64,000 nt of DNA from Trema orientale (lineage: Eukaryota; Streptophyta; Magnoliopsida; Rosales; Cannabaceae), in the NCBI GenBank assembly GCA_002914845.1, contig JXTC01000022.1:443966-507965 (forward strand). The letters run 5' to 3'. Made by a program: the position numbers and the translations under genes. The notes below the pieces were generated by a model, which saw only the letters and a program-made list of their open reading frames with translations, ran no database searches and was not told the DNA's origin. Positions 1 through 13,236 of this stretch are shown piece by piece; position 1 is the stretch's first letter; each line of letters begins with the position of its first letter.

Positions 1-40
1 AATCTTGGAACTAGTTTCCGATAAATTTCTTGTTGTAGTG
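1..40 (-). mobile_element. CACTA-type transposon terminus
   Basis: The first 40 bases end in a motif whose reverse complement begins CACTACAACAAGAAATTT. This is the usual form of a plant CACTA (En/Spm) terminal inverted repeat. Only this end lies in the window; the rest of the element would lie upstream. The strand is nominal (TIR read outward from base 40). An independent short CACTAC-like match is possible, so confidence is moderate. Confidence 0.45.
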
Positions 41-805
41 ACGTTACATTAAATGGATATAGTATTTGAAAAAATAGATTCTTAAAAGTATATTTGAAAT
101 ACAAAATTGATATTCGAATACAAATTTGAAATATGCTAGAGGTAAACAAATTAGCTATAAATTTGAAAAATTATGAATATATATATCTTCTAGAGACAAG
201 AAACTTTCATCCCTAAAACTATTTTTAGAGACAAATTATTGGTCACAATAAGTAGATAATTTTATTTAATTTAACTTCAAAATGCCTAATTTTTTTATTT
301 ATAGATTTTTTAAAGATAATAATTTAATACTTTAGAGACAAAATAAGTTCTCGTCTCTGATTATGTAATTAGAGACAAAATTTTGGTTTCTGCATATAAA
401 TAATTTCATCTACTATAGTTTGCAAACGATGAATTTGTAATCTACAACATCATTTTTAGAGACAACAATTTATAATTTCTTCGTCTCTGATTATGTAATC
501 AGAGACAAAATTTTGGTCTCTATATATAAAAGATTTCGTCTACTATAGTTTGCTAATGACGAATTTGTCATTTATAACATGATTTTTAGAGACAATAGTT
601 TTTTATTTCAGAGACAATTTTTTAGTCTCTGAATGCTAAACTTTTAGAGACCAAATACTAATTGTCTCTAACAACTATTAGAGACGCGTTTTTAGAGACG
701 AATGGTGACGAAATGATTTTTTGTCTCTGAAAAAGTTTTAGAGACGAATATAAGCATTTTTAGAGACCAAAAACTTCGCCTCTAAAACTGATTTTTCTTG
801 TAGTG
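41..805. mobile_element. CACTA-type element, terminal region with subterminal repeats
   Basis: Bases 792-805 read TTTTTCTTGTAGTG, the exact complement of the canonical plant CACTA end CACTACAAGAAAAA. Inward of it, from about 190 to 790, the motif TTTAGAGAC(A/G)AA and its complement (TTCGTCTCTAAA-like) occur many times in both orientations, as expected of CACTA subterminal repeats. Two direct copies of a roughly 125-bp block (about 333-460 and 456-598) lie inside. No transposase reading frame is visible, so this is a non-autonomous or truncated element. The second terminus was not identified. Confidence 0.7.
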
Positions 806-1216
806 AGGAAAGGATAATGAACAAAAATAATTCAAAGTTAATGATTTTTGTTTTTGAAAATTTCAGCAATAAAGTTGTTCGTGTCACAGAGTTGCAAGTT
901 TGTGTAGAACTTTATTTCTTCCCGTCTTTGTAACATTCGATTTTAGTTTCAATGGAGGCGAATGTATTGTACTTGTTTACTGCTAATACTTGTTTGTCTA
1001 GAATGTATGATTGCAGGTAAGAAGCTATTACTTCTCTCGGATATCCGGGAATCTAATCAATTTACTTAGCCGAGGGTGCATTTTGAATCAACTCATTAAT
1101 GGCGAGTTGGTTTATAATTTAATGTTATGTTATGGTTATCATATGTTCATGATATTGTATAATATACTATTTACCTGTACTTACATATTTCTATCGTTAT
1201 TAGTATTATTATTTGG

Positions 1217-1398
1217 GAAATTATCACTAAAATACCTTTTGTCTTAAAAAAGTGTGAAAAAAGAACCTTATGCTTTTAGAAATTCAAAATTAGTATCATT
1301 TATTTAAGAGAAATTATCACTAAAATATCATCTGTTCTAAAAAAGAATGAAAAAAGACCCTTGTATTATTGAAAATTCAAAATAAATATCTTCTATTT
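1217..1398. repeat. two-copy tandem repeat, period about 92 bp
   Basis: The string GAAATTATCACTAAAATA occurs at about 1217 and again at about 1309. Each copy is followed by a similar stretch (a T/C-rich part, then AAAAAAG.GTGAAAAAAGA, then AATTCAAAAT). No coding potential is seen. Confidence 0.6.
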
Positions 1399-1454
1399 GA
1401 ATTATTATATTATTTGCTACTTTTTATTAGTTAAAGGCTTAAAAAACATCATTA

Positions 1455-1753
1455 AAATTAATATTTTACTCTTTATTATATTATTTTAAGGCACATATCA
1501 CACTTAAAAATGAAGTGAGAGAGAATACATATTGTCTAAAATTTCTTTAAAAAAGAAAAAAATCTTCCATCCATTGGTTTTCGAAAATTTTGAAAGTGAT
1601 AAAAATTTCTTTCTGTCAAATGTAGCAACTATAAAGTGAAGATTTTTTAAAATTTTTTTAAAGAGGTTTTAAACTATGTATATTCTCTCTCCCTTTATTC
1701 TCAAGTGTGGTGTATGCCTTAAAATAATATAATAAAAGGTAAAATATTAATTT
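1455..1753. mobile_element. fold-back MITE-like element
   Basis: The two ends are long inverted repeats of about 50 bp or more. The left arm starts AAATTAATATTTTACTCTTT and runs to the ATATCACACTT region; the right arm is its near-perfect complement ending GGTAAAATATTAATTT. The arms enclose about 190 bp. The length of about 300 bp, AT-rich sequence and lack of coding capacity fit a MITE. No clear target-site duplication was found, so the superfamily is undetermined. Confidence 0.6.
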
Positions 1754-4315
1754 AACTAAATTTTTTGAAGTTATTTTTTTACAAGAAATAAGAATTACAT
1801 ATGACTTGATCTATTCACGGGTATATAAACAATTATATGAGCATATTAATCCCAATTAATTAACCAATTTTTTCCGCTCTTTGCATATTCAAAATCACAA
1901 GTGATGATAGACATCCTATAAATTCAATTGTAACTTTTCGGCTCTACAAGTATCAGTAACCCGAAGCACCTCAAGGAGATCTCAACTGTCAGCCTTAGTT
2001 GGAATGATATGATATATATATAGATTTCTAATTTAATAAGTATTTTTCCAACATATTCATAGGTTTTTTTTTTTGTCTATTGGATCATTATCTAACTGCT
2101 ACCATACTTTCAGTAGTTGGAAAAAAAATAAAAAATAAAAAAATATAATTTAATACTTTTCTCTCTACATTTTTTACATGAAAAGACATGTCTGATGAAT
2201 TTGAATTGGATAAAATAATATCTATGGATAGTAAAAAAAAAATATCTAGTGAATTAGTATATATATATATGTAGAGGCTCTCCTCACTGCGTGCTGGGCT
2301 GCTTCCTACCACCTGCTCACCTCAAAGGGCAGGAAATATGGCAGAATCCAAATATTTGGGAAGCTTTCCCAAAAAAGTTGTCCATGAGGCATTAATGAAG
2401 CCAGGTTTGAGCAAGTTTTTAATGCACTCATAACATAATTGAACGATCCTTTGCTTCCTTTCGTACCAATTACTTAACAAAATAAGTAATAATAATATAA
2501 AAGAGAAAATAATAATCCTCACCTTTATCTGATCTACTTTCCTTCTTTAGATCATGTATCTCTATCTAGTGTCTATCTTCTATCTTTCCTACCAAACGAG
2601 TCACTAAATTAAACTTATAAGTTATTCTTATGAATTTATCTTATAATAAATGAATAAGATACAGCGTTACATTGTGCAGAATATATACGGTTTCTTTTGT
2701 CGATCACTAAATATTATACATTTTTTTTTATTTCATAAGATTTTTCTTTTTCTACTTTTGGAAAATTTATAACTTTCTTTAAAAAAGATGAGACCACTTT
2801 TGACAATATTCCGAGATCATCAATAATATTGATTCCCTGTCCAAATCATGTCTCATCCTCTCCACTTGTTGTGTAGTCATGATAAAGTCACTCCTCTCGA
2901 TAAGTTCACAGTCACCCTGAAATTATAACTCTTGTAGACAATTCTCTATAAAAACAAAAGTGGACCTACGTCATTATTTTAGGCCAAACTACTATAAGTT
3001 TTTCGTCTTTTGACTTTACTACAATTATTGCACACATTTTCGTATCAACCTACGTCAATAATATCAATTATTCATATATAAAATATTGTGAGTAAGTATA
3101 TCAATTTTATTTTATTTATTAATACATAAGTGTTTTTTTTTTTTTTTTCATAAACTAATATATTTAGCTGTTTTTTATTAACTCAACTATTTTGCAAGAT
3201 GTTGTGATAAATTCAGCCATTTTTAGTAGTATTTGAAAAATGGCTATTTCCCAAACCTACTCCTAAAATTCGGCCATTTGGCTGAGAAACCCATTTTTTA
3301 TTGTAATATTTCAAATCTACTCCTAAATTTTCTCGACTTGTTGAGTTTTGTCAACTATTTCATTTGAGATTGGAGCCAATGGCAATAACCATGTCTTGTA
3401 ATATAATAAAATTTTGGTAAATGAATGTGCGATAAATAAATGATTTTGTTAAATAATAAAATCTTTCGGTCCGAACTTGAACCAATATATTAAATTAATA
3501 ATCTCACTAAATGCATAAAATAATAATTTTTGGCCTACGGAATGTATTAATTACTAATTGCTTAAATACATAAAAGAAGTACATATAAACATTCATAATA
3601 CTAAGGAGTTTTTTCTTGATAACTTCTATTTTGTTAACTTTATTCTTTTTTTTTTTCAAAAAAAAAGTGTTTAAAGTTCTTTGCTTCTTATTTATATCTA
3701 AATTGAACGCAGTTTCACCCTTCTTTTTGTGATGCATACAATGCATTCTGTATATATTTAGAATCTATTTAAATTGATTTGGATAGTGTTAAAGTAAAAC
3801 TAATGTGATGCAGTGCAACTAGAGTGAAATTATAATGGCCCAAGAGATCACCTAAAGTCCCAAAGGAGCATAGTTTGACCAGAAAAGTCAACAATAATCT
3901 ATTTTCGACAAAAAAAAATACCACTTTTTTTTTGGTGGAAACGAACTTTTGGGCAAAATGCTAGACTCTACGTAGTACCCAATATGATTTTAGTCAAATT
4001 CCATCATTTTCAGGGTCAAAACAACACTTTTTCATTTTATCAATAAATTTAGGTTATTTTTGTAATTTTTCAATATTGTGGGGGTACTCATTTGCAATTT
4101 CTCTTCTTTTTTGCTGCTAGGGTTTTGTTTGTTTTTCCTTTAAAAAATTTGTAAGCCTTCAGTGGAGGCAGACCGGTTGAATACAATTACTTGAGAGTTT
4201 TTTCTTATTTTTTCGTCAATTTTCTCGGTATTCTTATGAATCAACGAGTGATTGATCATATTTCTTTCCTGTTCATTGCGTACGCTGCATCATATTGATA
4301 TTAGATTCAGACCAA
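1754..4315. other. intergenic, no gene seen
   Basis: AT-rich DNA with poly-T tracts. Short reading frames here show no family resemblance or splice-linked continuation. About 3170-3390 holds a degenerate block of the form GGCCATTT/AAAATGGC, which recurs near 8600-8960 and 50100-50230 and is probably an old dispersed repeat. The 2290-2520 stretch is less AT-rich but not assignable. Confidence 0.5.
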
Positions 4316-5110
4316 TCCGTCGACACGCCACTTAAGAGACGTGTGGACGATGCTCAAATGGACAAGGTGTAGTTTCGATGGGAGGAGATTGCACAACTAC
4401 GACAATAGGTTGAGCAGTTGACAGAACAACTGGGTGCAGATCTTTCAGTACGTACCATCAGCTACAACATGAAGCAGATTCTACTGGGGAGGATTCTGAC
4501 CTTGATGATAACCCTTTTGCTGCCCCCATTGGTCCGCACGCATGAATGGTTAGCGCTGAGAGGCCAGTTTTAAGGTTGATATCTCAGAGTTTCATGGTGA
4601 GTTACAGGTGGATTACTTTTTGGACCGCTAAATACAGTGGAAGAAATCCTGGAATTTAAGGAGGTTCTAGACCCTAGGCATGTTCCATTAATCACCACAA
4701 GATTATGGGATACAACACGAGCATAGGGGTAGCAAACGAAGGCCACTAGGGCTCGCACTGCACGGGGAAGGCGAAAATTGCATCTTGGGAGAAAACATAT
4801 GAGGGCCGCTTTTTGGCCCTTGCAATTATGAGCGTGAGTCGTATCAGTGATTTCAACTTTTACATCAAGGGACTCGTTTGGTCGATGACTACACTGCTAA
4901 ATTCTATCAGTTGTTTGCCAGGATGGATATCGTTGAAACAACAACCCAATTATTTTCTAAGTATATTGGTGGAATCTAGATTCAAATCCAAGACGTACTT
5001 AGTATGTTTGATGCTTTGACAGTCTCTGAAGCCCATCAATGCGCGTTCCAAGTAGAGAAATAATTGGCACGTCGGAACAGTACCACCTTTCGGCCAGTTG
5101 CTTGCCCTAA
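4316..5110 (+). pseudogene. decayed Ty3/gypsy retrotransposon gag
   Basis: Broken pieces of a gypsy Gag protein can be read on the plus strand by moving between frames. From about 4585 the pieces read EFHGELQVDYFLDR, then after a frameshift LNTVEEILEFKEVLDPRHVP and TTRLWDTTRA. Further on come KHMRAAFWP, DDYTAKFYQLFARMDIVE, SKYIGGI, IQIQDVLSMFDALTVSEAHQ and FQVEK.LARR. This is the order and wording of the Retrotrans_gag domain of plant chromovirus-like gypsy elements. Several stops and at least three frameshifts make it non-functional. No protease, RT or integrase follows, so this is a gag-only relic. Confidence 0.8.
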
Positions 5111-7830
5111 ATACAGATTGTATACATGGCAGCCGATTTAATTGGATGGCTGATGCCGAAGTCGCCTTTCGATATATCATGCAAAAATTGGCATCTGTCC
5201 CTATTCTTGTGCTTCCTGACTATGGACAGTCTTTTTAGTTACATTGTGATACTTCCAAAATAGGAATAGCTGAGCCATAGATACTAATGGTTGTAGCACC
5301 AACGGTGGTGGTGGAGCTCGTTGTCGTCAGGTCATGGTATGACTGGTCGTGGGTTTCGAGCTGTGCTGTGATTTGGAGCTCGTTAGTGCCCAACTCATTC
5401 TTCGCCTAGAGCTACGGTATTGGCCCTTTGAAACTCTATCATCACTTCTTGATTGAGATCCTTCACTTGCCATTCAAAAATTTTAAAGAGACAAAGAAAA
5501 TAAAAGAGTGGCAAGTAAGTTACCAGATGGCCGACCGAGAGTGAAACAGGGGTTTTCACTGGAGATAAGCTGGTGGTGGAGAGCTTACGGCTATCTATCG
5601 CACTAGTACCCTTCCTCTAGCGTTAATTTCTTGGTGCAATTTTTCATCTGGTTCCTAACGTGCACGACACACGATGCCAAAACGGGGTTCACACTGGTTT
5701 GATGTGTGTGGTCGCTAAGTAATGTGGCTGGAGATGCTAGCCATTGTTTAGCGACGCTTCTTTATGAGGGGTAGCGCCAGCATAGTGCCTGCTAAACAAT
5801 CTCCAAGAATCAAGTTAATGGTAAGCGCGGAGGCAAATTCATGGAAATGAGAGTAAAAGTGAAAGTTTGGCAATATTATTGAATTATGGAATATCTCATG
5901 TCCTGTAAAGTAAGGTATTTGTAGTAGGGTTTGGTAGTCAATTTAGACATTCAGCAACACGCCATGTGTCCGTGTATATCTTGAGACAGCTGTCCATTGT
6001 ACTGCATCTTGTAGTACTTGTATTACACTTTGGAACACATGTCCTTGTACTGCTAAGTCAAGCTTTGCCCACTTGTGAATAGACAACTGTCAATATATGA
6101 ATGGTTATTTGTGTGTAGATAGCTGTTGACATATGAATGGTTGTTTGTGCATGGACAACTATCATATTGAGGCTATTGGTGGGACTCACCATTGATGGAC
6201 AAATGTCCATTAAGCCTCACCCGGGGGTGAGAAATGATTCATCGGAACCCTTTTAGAGGTGAGCACTACTTATTATGGGTGGCCGGCCTCCTCTTGAGCA
6301 ATGTCTTAATTCTTTCAAGGGGAAAACACTTCATAATGTGGTTGTCGTTTACCGAGTGGTGCATGGCTGGTGTTGGCCATCTTTTATAAAGTGAAATTCC
6401 AATTTGTCCTGGCAAGTACTATTCGGCTCTTTGGTGTGCCCGATCACTCTTTAATATTTCCATGGCACATTCTCATTGGTGGGTAGAATTTATATTCAAC
6501 AATTAATATAGATAATGGTACTAATATTGATCCACTACATTTCTAAGATTTATTGTTTTGGATTAGAATCAGTTCTATTGTTGTAGATAGGCTTATACAA
6601 TTACTCCACATTCTATGAGGGCTTTTATTGTCTTAGGATAAGGACTAAGGTACCCTACTAGTATGGGCAACGAACCAAATTATGGTTACATCCAAAACCA
6701 AAATTGGATTGACTTGTATTCAAATTTTAATGACAAACTTATAGATAAAAGTAAGAAATAAATCTTTTTAGGAGTATTAATAGATGACATCATTTACGAA
6801 TTTATAACTTAATGACCTTTTATAGGTAAATGCTCATTCATTTGGTAGGATATTTTAGTTTCTTTTTTTTTTTTTTACCATTTTTTATTGTCATTTACAA
6901 TTATTAACGGCACATCACCAATAAATAGTAAATTTTTTTTTTTCCTTTCGATATATAAAGTTATTTACTTGATGTACTTTCATATTATGTGTACCAAGAT
7001 GTAATCTTGATTTTTTCATAGATATGTTTTCAATCATAGTATATATATATATATTATGAGATTGGTATATATGATCTGTTTTCTACCCAAAAAAAAAAAA
7101 AAGGAAAAGAACATCATTTGTAGTGTTTTGGAACAAAATGACTTTTCTTTTTTTTCGAGGTGAACAAGATAACTTTTTTAGTTCTTTTTTTTCAAATGAC
7201 TTTTCTAGTACCAACTTATTGCTTCATCTCATAAAATAACCAAAAAACTCATTTGACAACTTAAAAGAGATGATAGAGAAGAGAGGAGAGAGAATGCGGA
7301 AAAGATGAAAAAAATCCCCAAAATCCCAAAAAAAGAGAGACTATAATCTTATATAAACCTTATTTTCACTTTATGCTCTTTTTTTTTTTCTTTCCTTTCA
7401 ATCACACTTCATTTTTGTCCAGAAATTACGAAAGTTTATTTTCCGAAATATTCAAAATGGTCACTACATCAGTGACTACGTTCAAAATGGTCACTGAAGT
7501 CTCTAAATTATTGACCGTGTTTAAAACAATCACTAAATCAGATCATATAATCATTTAGAGGATATCAATTTTCCAGATCTTTAAAAAAAAAATAAGAAAA
7601 ACCCGAAAGGCAATTCTAGAAGCCACTTTATTTCTCCTTCCGAAATATACTAAAATAGTCAAGGGTTAGCAGTAAAAAAATCATTTTATAAAAGAGCAGT
7701 AGAAAAATCATTTTGTTCCAAAAATAATACTATCGAGGGAAATTTAGTATATACTTTTAGCAAATTGAGTCATAAAGGTTGTTAGATAACATTTTAGTCG
7801 TAATAGATTCATTTATAATTATATCTAACT
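5111..7830. other. repeat-derived intergenic region, no gene seen
   Basis: From about 5110 to 6500 the DNA is clearly less AT-rich than its surroundings and follows directly on the gag relic, so it may be further remains of that element; I could not recognise a domain. From 6500 on it returns to AT-rich DNA with poly-A/T tracts. A short degenerate repeat of TTCAAAATGGTCACT lies at about 7452-7506. Confidence 0.4.
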
Positions 7831-7924
7831 ATAAAAATGATAAAATGCATTAGCAAAATTGATATATACGAAAATATACCCGGTTCATATATGGATATAC
7901 CAAGCCAAAAAAGAAAAAGAAAAA

Positions 7925-8175
7925 AAAAAAAGATGTATTATCCATGGTGCTGTAAAAACGGGCTGCCTGGTTCGGTTGAGAGAGAATTCAAGAACCAAGG
8001 TCTAGCCCAGCCTGTCCCTGTGGCATGCTTGGCCAAAGGACTGCCCAGCCCTAAATCAATATTTAAAATAAAAAATGGACAGGCTCACACCTATGGCAAG
8101 GCTGGGTCCATAGTGTTTAGTGCAGGGCCAGACCGGCCCGCCTGGCCCATTTTTACAGCTCCAAGTATCCAATGA
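7925..8175 (+). repeat. GC-richer repeat-like block with a short ORF, unassigned
   Basis: A 250-bp island of higher GC encodes the end of a 112-codon frame rich in short direct words (GLPGS, GLAQP, GLPSP, AGPDRPAWP). The sequence contains internally repeated GGCC/GGGCC motifs with the look of a transposon subterminal region rather than a protein. It has no splice-linked neighbour and no recognisable domain. I do not call it a gene. Confidence 0.3.
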
Positions 8176-9260
8176 TGATTTCTCGTTAATGTCGCTAAGG
8201 TTCATTTTTTAAAAATCCATGAACTCATAAACATTAAAAAAAGTCTCAAACATTTTAACTAACAAATGAACAGTAATTTATAAGAAATTGTGAGTTTTGA
8301 TAACAGTAACAACTAATAACCCAACTAGTATCATATTTGAAAACGTACTCTATACATACATATATAGATTTATCGAGAAAAAAATGTCCTACTACAAACA
8401 TAATTGCATAATTGCAGTTAATGGCCATAAAATTTATTTTCTGAAATTCTATGGAATCATAAATGTTAAAAAATGGGTAGAAGTATCTTAATTATCAAAT
8501 GGACACGGATTCAACAAAAAAATATATATATATATGAGTTCTGATTTTGATATTTACTTTCGATAAATATCTAATTAGATCATTTGATTATAACTTTTGG
8601 ATTGAGGACATCACTCATTTTTGAGTTTTTAGGTACATAAACCTATTCAGCCATATTTTAGACTATGCTACTATCTTTTTGGGGCTATTCATTCCCAAAT
8701 GGCCGAATTTTGGTTCATTATTTAGAACATGGCCATTTTTCAAATTCTATTACAAAATGGCTAAATTTATTGAAAAAAAAAAGCCGAAATAAATCCATTT
8801 TCTAATAACAATATCACACTATCAAAATTGATATATTTTATATAAAATTGATACATAAACATAAAATTGATAAATTTCACATAAAATTGATCTACTAAAA
8901 AACGGCCATTTTAGCAAAATAATAAAAACTGTCCATTTATAATAGGTGTAATAAATCATTTTTTAAATTGAAGTTGAAAAAAGGGACATTTCTTATGAAT
9001 AGTCTTTTTCTTCAACTTGGTTGTCCCACTAAATCCTATATTCTTTTAAGACTGTTGATTATAATAAAGATCCTTACATCAGCTAACAAATCTGCCTACC
9101 GTCCGAACCTCTTTGAGATCATGTAAATACCACGTTCTCAACATCAAAACACGTCTTCAGTTAATTAATGACTCGAAAAGACCTCAAAAGTCACAGAAAT
9201 TCGAGATCTGATTTGGTTCGGTGCAAAATTGTCAAGCAAGTCCTGCTTCTTCACTCACAC
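8176..9260. other. 3' flank of the thioredoxin gene, no gene seen
   Basis: AT-rich intergenic DNA. About 8600-8960 carries the degenerate repeat that includes AATGGCCGAATTTTGG and several copies of ATAAAATTGAT. The 3' untranslated region of the thioredoxin z gene must lie just below 9261, but no clear polyadenylation signal could be fixed. Confidence 0.4.
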
Positions 9261-12200
9261 TTACATCTCGTTATCAATGATATCTCGCATCATTTGTATC
9301 GGAATGAGCCCTTCGGTGCGGATTGCATCTTTATTCGGGTCGGGGCTAATGAAGAACAACGTAGGCAATCCTCGTACCTGTGATGAAGAGTATATGGAAA
9401 ATGAAAAACTTCTCATGGCTTCATTTGCCATGTCAAAAAACTTCAAATAGAAACATTAGTAACACATGGCAATAGATCTCTCTATTATATCTCTTGATCC
9501 ATGAAAAATATAGCAGAACTATATAAAAGGCTAACTTATTTATGTGAACTTTGTGTAATAAACAGGTGAATTTGCATTATTGTGATCACAAAATTCTGAT
9601 TGGTGATTCACGAACTTATTGGATGCCTTAATTTTTCTACTCAAGATGACAGTGAAATATCTGTTAGGTAGCTGGACTTGTTTTTTTTTTTCCTTTTTTT
9701 TGGAACAAACTTTTATGTAAGTCTAGACATTTTAAGCCCAAAAGAGATGACAGGCAAACGTAAAGAGGGCTAACATTATGGTGTAGAAAAATTTGTACTC
9801 ATAATATACCAAAAGCATTTACCTGCATGTCACGTGCAAATTCATACTCATCATCCGTATCAACCTTTACAATCTTTGCATTGCTTTCATACTCTACAGC
9901 AAGCTGTTACGAGAACCCAAATCAATATTTTGCTTCAACATATGAAATATATAAAAATCAAAGATAGTCAGTTCTCATTAACATGTAAGCATTCTAGAAA
10001 GCGAGTTAAAATGGCATCATCGACTAGTTTAACACTGCTACTTCTATTAATTCAATGGAAACAGAAAATTAACTTTGGAAAGCTGTGCGACTTAAATCTC
10101 AAAAAGAATAAACAATTGGAGTAGATAAAATCAACAAACTTTTGCCTTCTGGTAACAAAGTCAAGCGATCCAGAAGAACAACCCCTCACCACCAAAACAA
10201 TGGATAAACATAATAAGACGAGAAACTCAACAAAAATACACTAAATGACTTTATAAAGAATCATAATTGCGGTCAGTTGATCTAAATTTAAGAGCACGAC
10301 ATGCTTCAACTAAGTAAATCTTCAATCAAATGAGGCAATTTGCGCAGAGTTAAACAGGAAACAACTCCATCAATTCAAGAAAGCAGAAGTTGCCTCAACC
10401 TAGATCATCTCGGTTGGAAAAATGCGTTTTCACAAATTAAAAGCCACTGAAACACCTATCTCAGAACTGGGAAAGTAACATTCTTGTTTATTAAAGTCAC
10501 TTAACGACAGAACGACATATGTTACAAGTACAAACCATTCTGTTAAACTATACATGAAACTGAAACAACTAAACTAGAAGTTGTTACACATGGAATTTAT
10601 AATCATTACTGCCAGTCGATAAAGTAAAACTGTAAAAGTAGTGTACTACTATCTATCACTCTTCATATGCATGCAATTAAAACCAATTTTACTTGAAGCT
10701 TTATAAATAATGTCTCTAGTTACTTTCTTCAGTGAAAGAAGTTAGAGATTTTAAATTGTATGCAAACCTAGAATTACGCTCAAAAACAGATTTCACGGAT
10801 CCATTAGAAATTTAATTTAACAAGTCACTACATTGGAAGTAGAATCCATTTAGCCACTAAATGGGTAATTATAAAACAAACATTAAGATTTATCCATGAT
10901 AATAATAGGCTCTTCTGAATAAATAAATAAAATGTATACAATCATGTGTTATCTACATTCAACGTGAATAAAAACGAAAACATTGGTATTTTCGTAACAT
11001 GATTAATATTCAGATTTTAGAACTGTTTATGAATAGCAGAAATTACAAGGCATGATAAGCATAAGCCCAATACCAGTATTCTAAAGACAACATATAATAA
11101 ACGAAAACTAAGAAACTAGATGCATCAATTCCAGCAACAGCACAAAACTAGAATGCATACATAATATATTCATCTTTCATTAAGAAGTAAGGAACGTCAA
11201 ATAAAAAAATCAGAGTTATCCAGTGAGTCATCTTCCATTGACCGAGTTTCAGCATTTTTCTTGCATCTTGGAACAAACAGCCTTCAGATGTTAAATCTTT
11301 CATCTACTCTGGAACTACCTCATCTTGTTAAAGTGCATATTTCATCAAACAACAAAATTAGAAAACACATATAACCATGCACTAAAACAGTCATTGATAC
11401 CCTAAAATGTAATAAGTTCCAGTGTAGAAGACAACGACCTTAAAGCTCAACTGGGCGAACAAAACTGCATGAACAACAGCACATAAAGTACAATATCAAA
11501 ACTGAAAATGCATTGAGGAGTACCACTAAAAGTATCCAAGCAAAGCAATGAATAGCGCAGCGCAAATAATCTACCTCAAAGATCAAAGATGGAGCTGTTC
11601 ACTGCATAAGGTTCAGCATTAACAAAATAATCCACACCACCTACTAAAACAAATTAAGTTTATCATGTATTCCACGGTTCAACATCACCAGAATAATTCA
11701 ACTCACCTACTCTGAATTTAAATTTCTCATGCATCATATCGACGGTTTAAATGTTATTCAATCAAAATGAGAAATCTAGCTGCATTAGATGTTTATTTAT
11801 GAACATTCCATTTCAAGAAAATTAGTTCTGAATACATGACTCCTTCCAGTGATTCCAGAATGAACCGAAACGGACCGAAATGAGGCAAGAGGGAAACATG
11901 TAATTAAGCACTGCAGTCTGTTATTTAGCACTTTTACGCATAATACTTGTATTAACCACAACAAAACTAAGAAATCGTCTTTATAACAAAATATGGCTGC
12001 ATTGTAACAGCGATGGAAACCAAAGCAGAGCCAGGGGCTTTCATGCTCTTCACCCCTCACTGGTCACAGATATTTTTGTCATTCTATAATTTTAATTCAC
12101 ATTCATAAAAAGTACTAGCATTTCACAGAATGAAGCGAAATAAATATTGAATTTCTTATTTCGGTTTTTCGCCTTCATAGGAATATAAAAATCATTTCAT

Positions 12201-13003
12201 AGCGGCATACTAAAGCTTAATTCTTAAACCAAAACATTACCATTTCAAGTTCTTGAGCCATCAGAATACAAGGTCCGCACCACGTAGCATAAAAATCAAT
12301 GATAAGCGGTACATTCCTTTCCCCCTTTACCAGTTCCTGGATCTCCTTGGCAGACAACTTCTTCTGCACTTAAAAAAAGACTAAAAAACATAAGCAAAAC
12401 TCCAAAATTAAAACTGTTATACCAAATAGGATAATAACAGAGATAAATCCTACAACCAACATCATAGTATATTCTTGTTATTACTCACTACAAATTATCA
12501 TTTAAGCCCATGTTGGCTTCTAAACTGAAGGAAATGTATGCTGAGCCAATCCCAGAACAGAGCAAAGTCTAAATAATAAATGCAATAACAAATTTTCTCA
12601 CCAATAGGGGCATAATTTAAATAAACAAAAACAACCCAATAATTCTATATGAGTACAAAATCCAAAAAAAAAAAAAAATAGAAATAAATAAAAACATAAA
12701 ATTCAAGATACTATATCAAAAGAACAGCAATTGAAGACGATAAAAGAAAATGGGCAAGCATTAAAAGGAAAACCATACCACGAGATAGTCTTCTCTGACA
12801 TATTTTCCTTGAGGGGGTTTACAAAGCAGCTTTCTGGGTGAAAAGGGCCTGTCGACATTGGTGGAGAAGAGCGAGCTTTGATGATGGGTTCTCATGGCGG
12901 ATTGAGGAACACAAGAGTAAGAGTTTTGAGCTTTAGAAGAAGGGAGTGTTAGGGATGAGATTCTGTGAACTAGTACTACATGGGTTTGGAGAAGAAGAGC
13001 CAT
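9261..13003 (-). CDS. TRXz: thioredoxin z / CITRX-type plastid thioredoxin
   Basis: Chloroplast thioredoxin of the TRX z (CITRX) type. Four exons join in phase: 13003-12779, 12363-12241, 9903-9823 and 9377-9261 (stop included). All introns are GT-AG; exon lengths are 225, 123, 81 and 117, giving 181 aa, close to other TRX z proteins. Residues 1 to about 60 are Ser/Thr/Arg-rich with few acidic residues, as in a plastid transit peptide. The family junction CKPPQGKYVREDYLV ends exon 1. The redox site WCGPC is residues 103-107, inside DFYATWCGPC. The cis-proline is P148 in VRGLPTLFF, and the conserved C-terminus IQMMRDIIDNEM is intact. In the family, TRX z is a subunit of the plastid-encoded RNA polymerase complex, partners fructokinase-like proteins, and in tomato was found as a Cf-9 interactor. 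The start was chosen because the upstream 45 codons of the same frame do not resemble a transit peptide and MALLLQ fits the family. Intron 2 is large (2.3 kb). Confidence 0.95.
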
Positions 13004-13236
13004 CCGGAGAGAGGGTTTTGGAGTACTCTGGAGTCTAGACTGACTGAGACAGGGTTCCAAGTTCCAACGGCAAAAGCAACACAAGTTCGTACTTGGTAGA
13101 TAATTCCGGGGGACTGTTTGGTTGCCAGAATAATTCAATCCATCCTAGACTTGAAACTTCCCCACATTATGATAATTAGTCGTTGTACCGCGTTTTGCGT
13201 GAGTTGTATTAATATTGCATACATTAAGCCTAATTT
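13004..13236 (-). promoter_or_regulatory. 5' flank of the thioredoxin z gene
   Basis: Presumed 5' UTR and core promoter. The reading frame stays open above the chosen ATG as far as another ATG at 13138, but that extension is unlike family members. No convincing TATA box was found, as is common for housekeeping plastid genes. Confidence 0.3.

Noticed and set aside
5290-5420. GGTGGTGGTGGAGCTCG stretch as a glycine-rich gene
   Set aside because: No stable open frame or splice signals; it follows directly on the gypsy gag relic and is more likely part of it.
7837-8175. 112-codon frame as a protein gene
   Set aside because: The start lies in AT-rich DNA with an unrelated composition, and the remainder is made of repeated GGCC/GGGCC words typical of repeats.
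9834-10124. 96-codon plus-strand frame overlapping thioredoxin exon 3
   Set aside because: Overlaps a well-defined exon on the other strand and runs into an intron; no motif.
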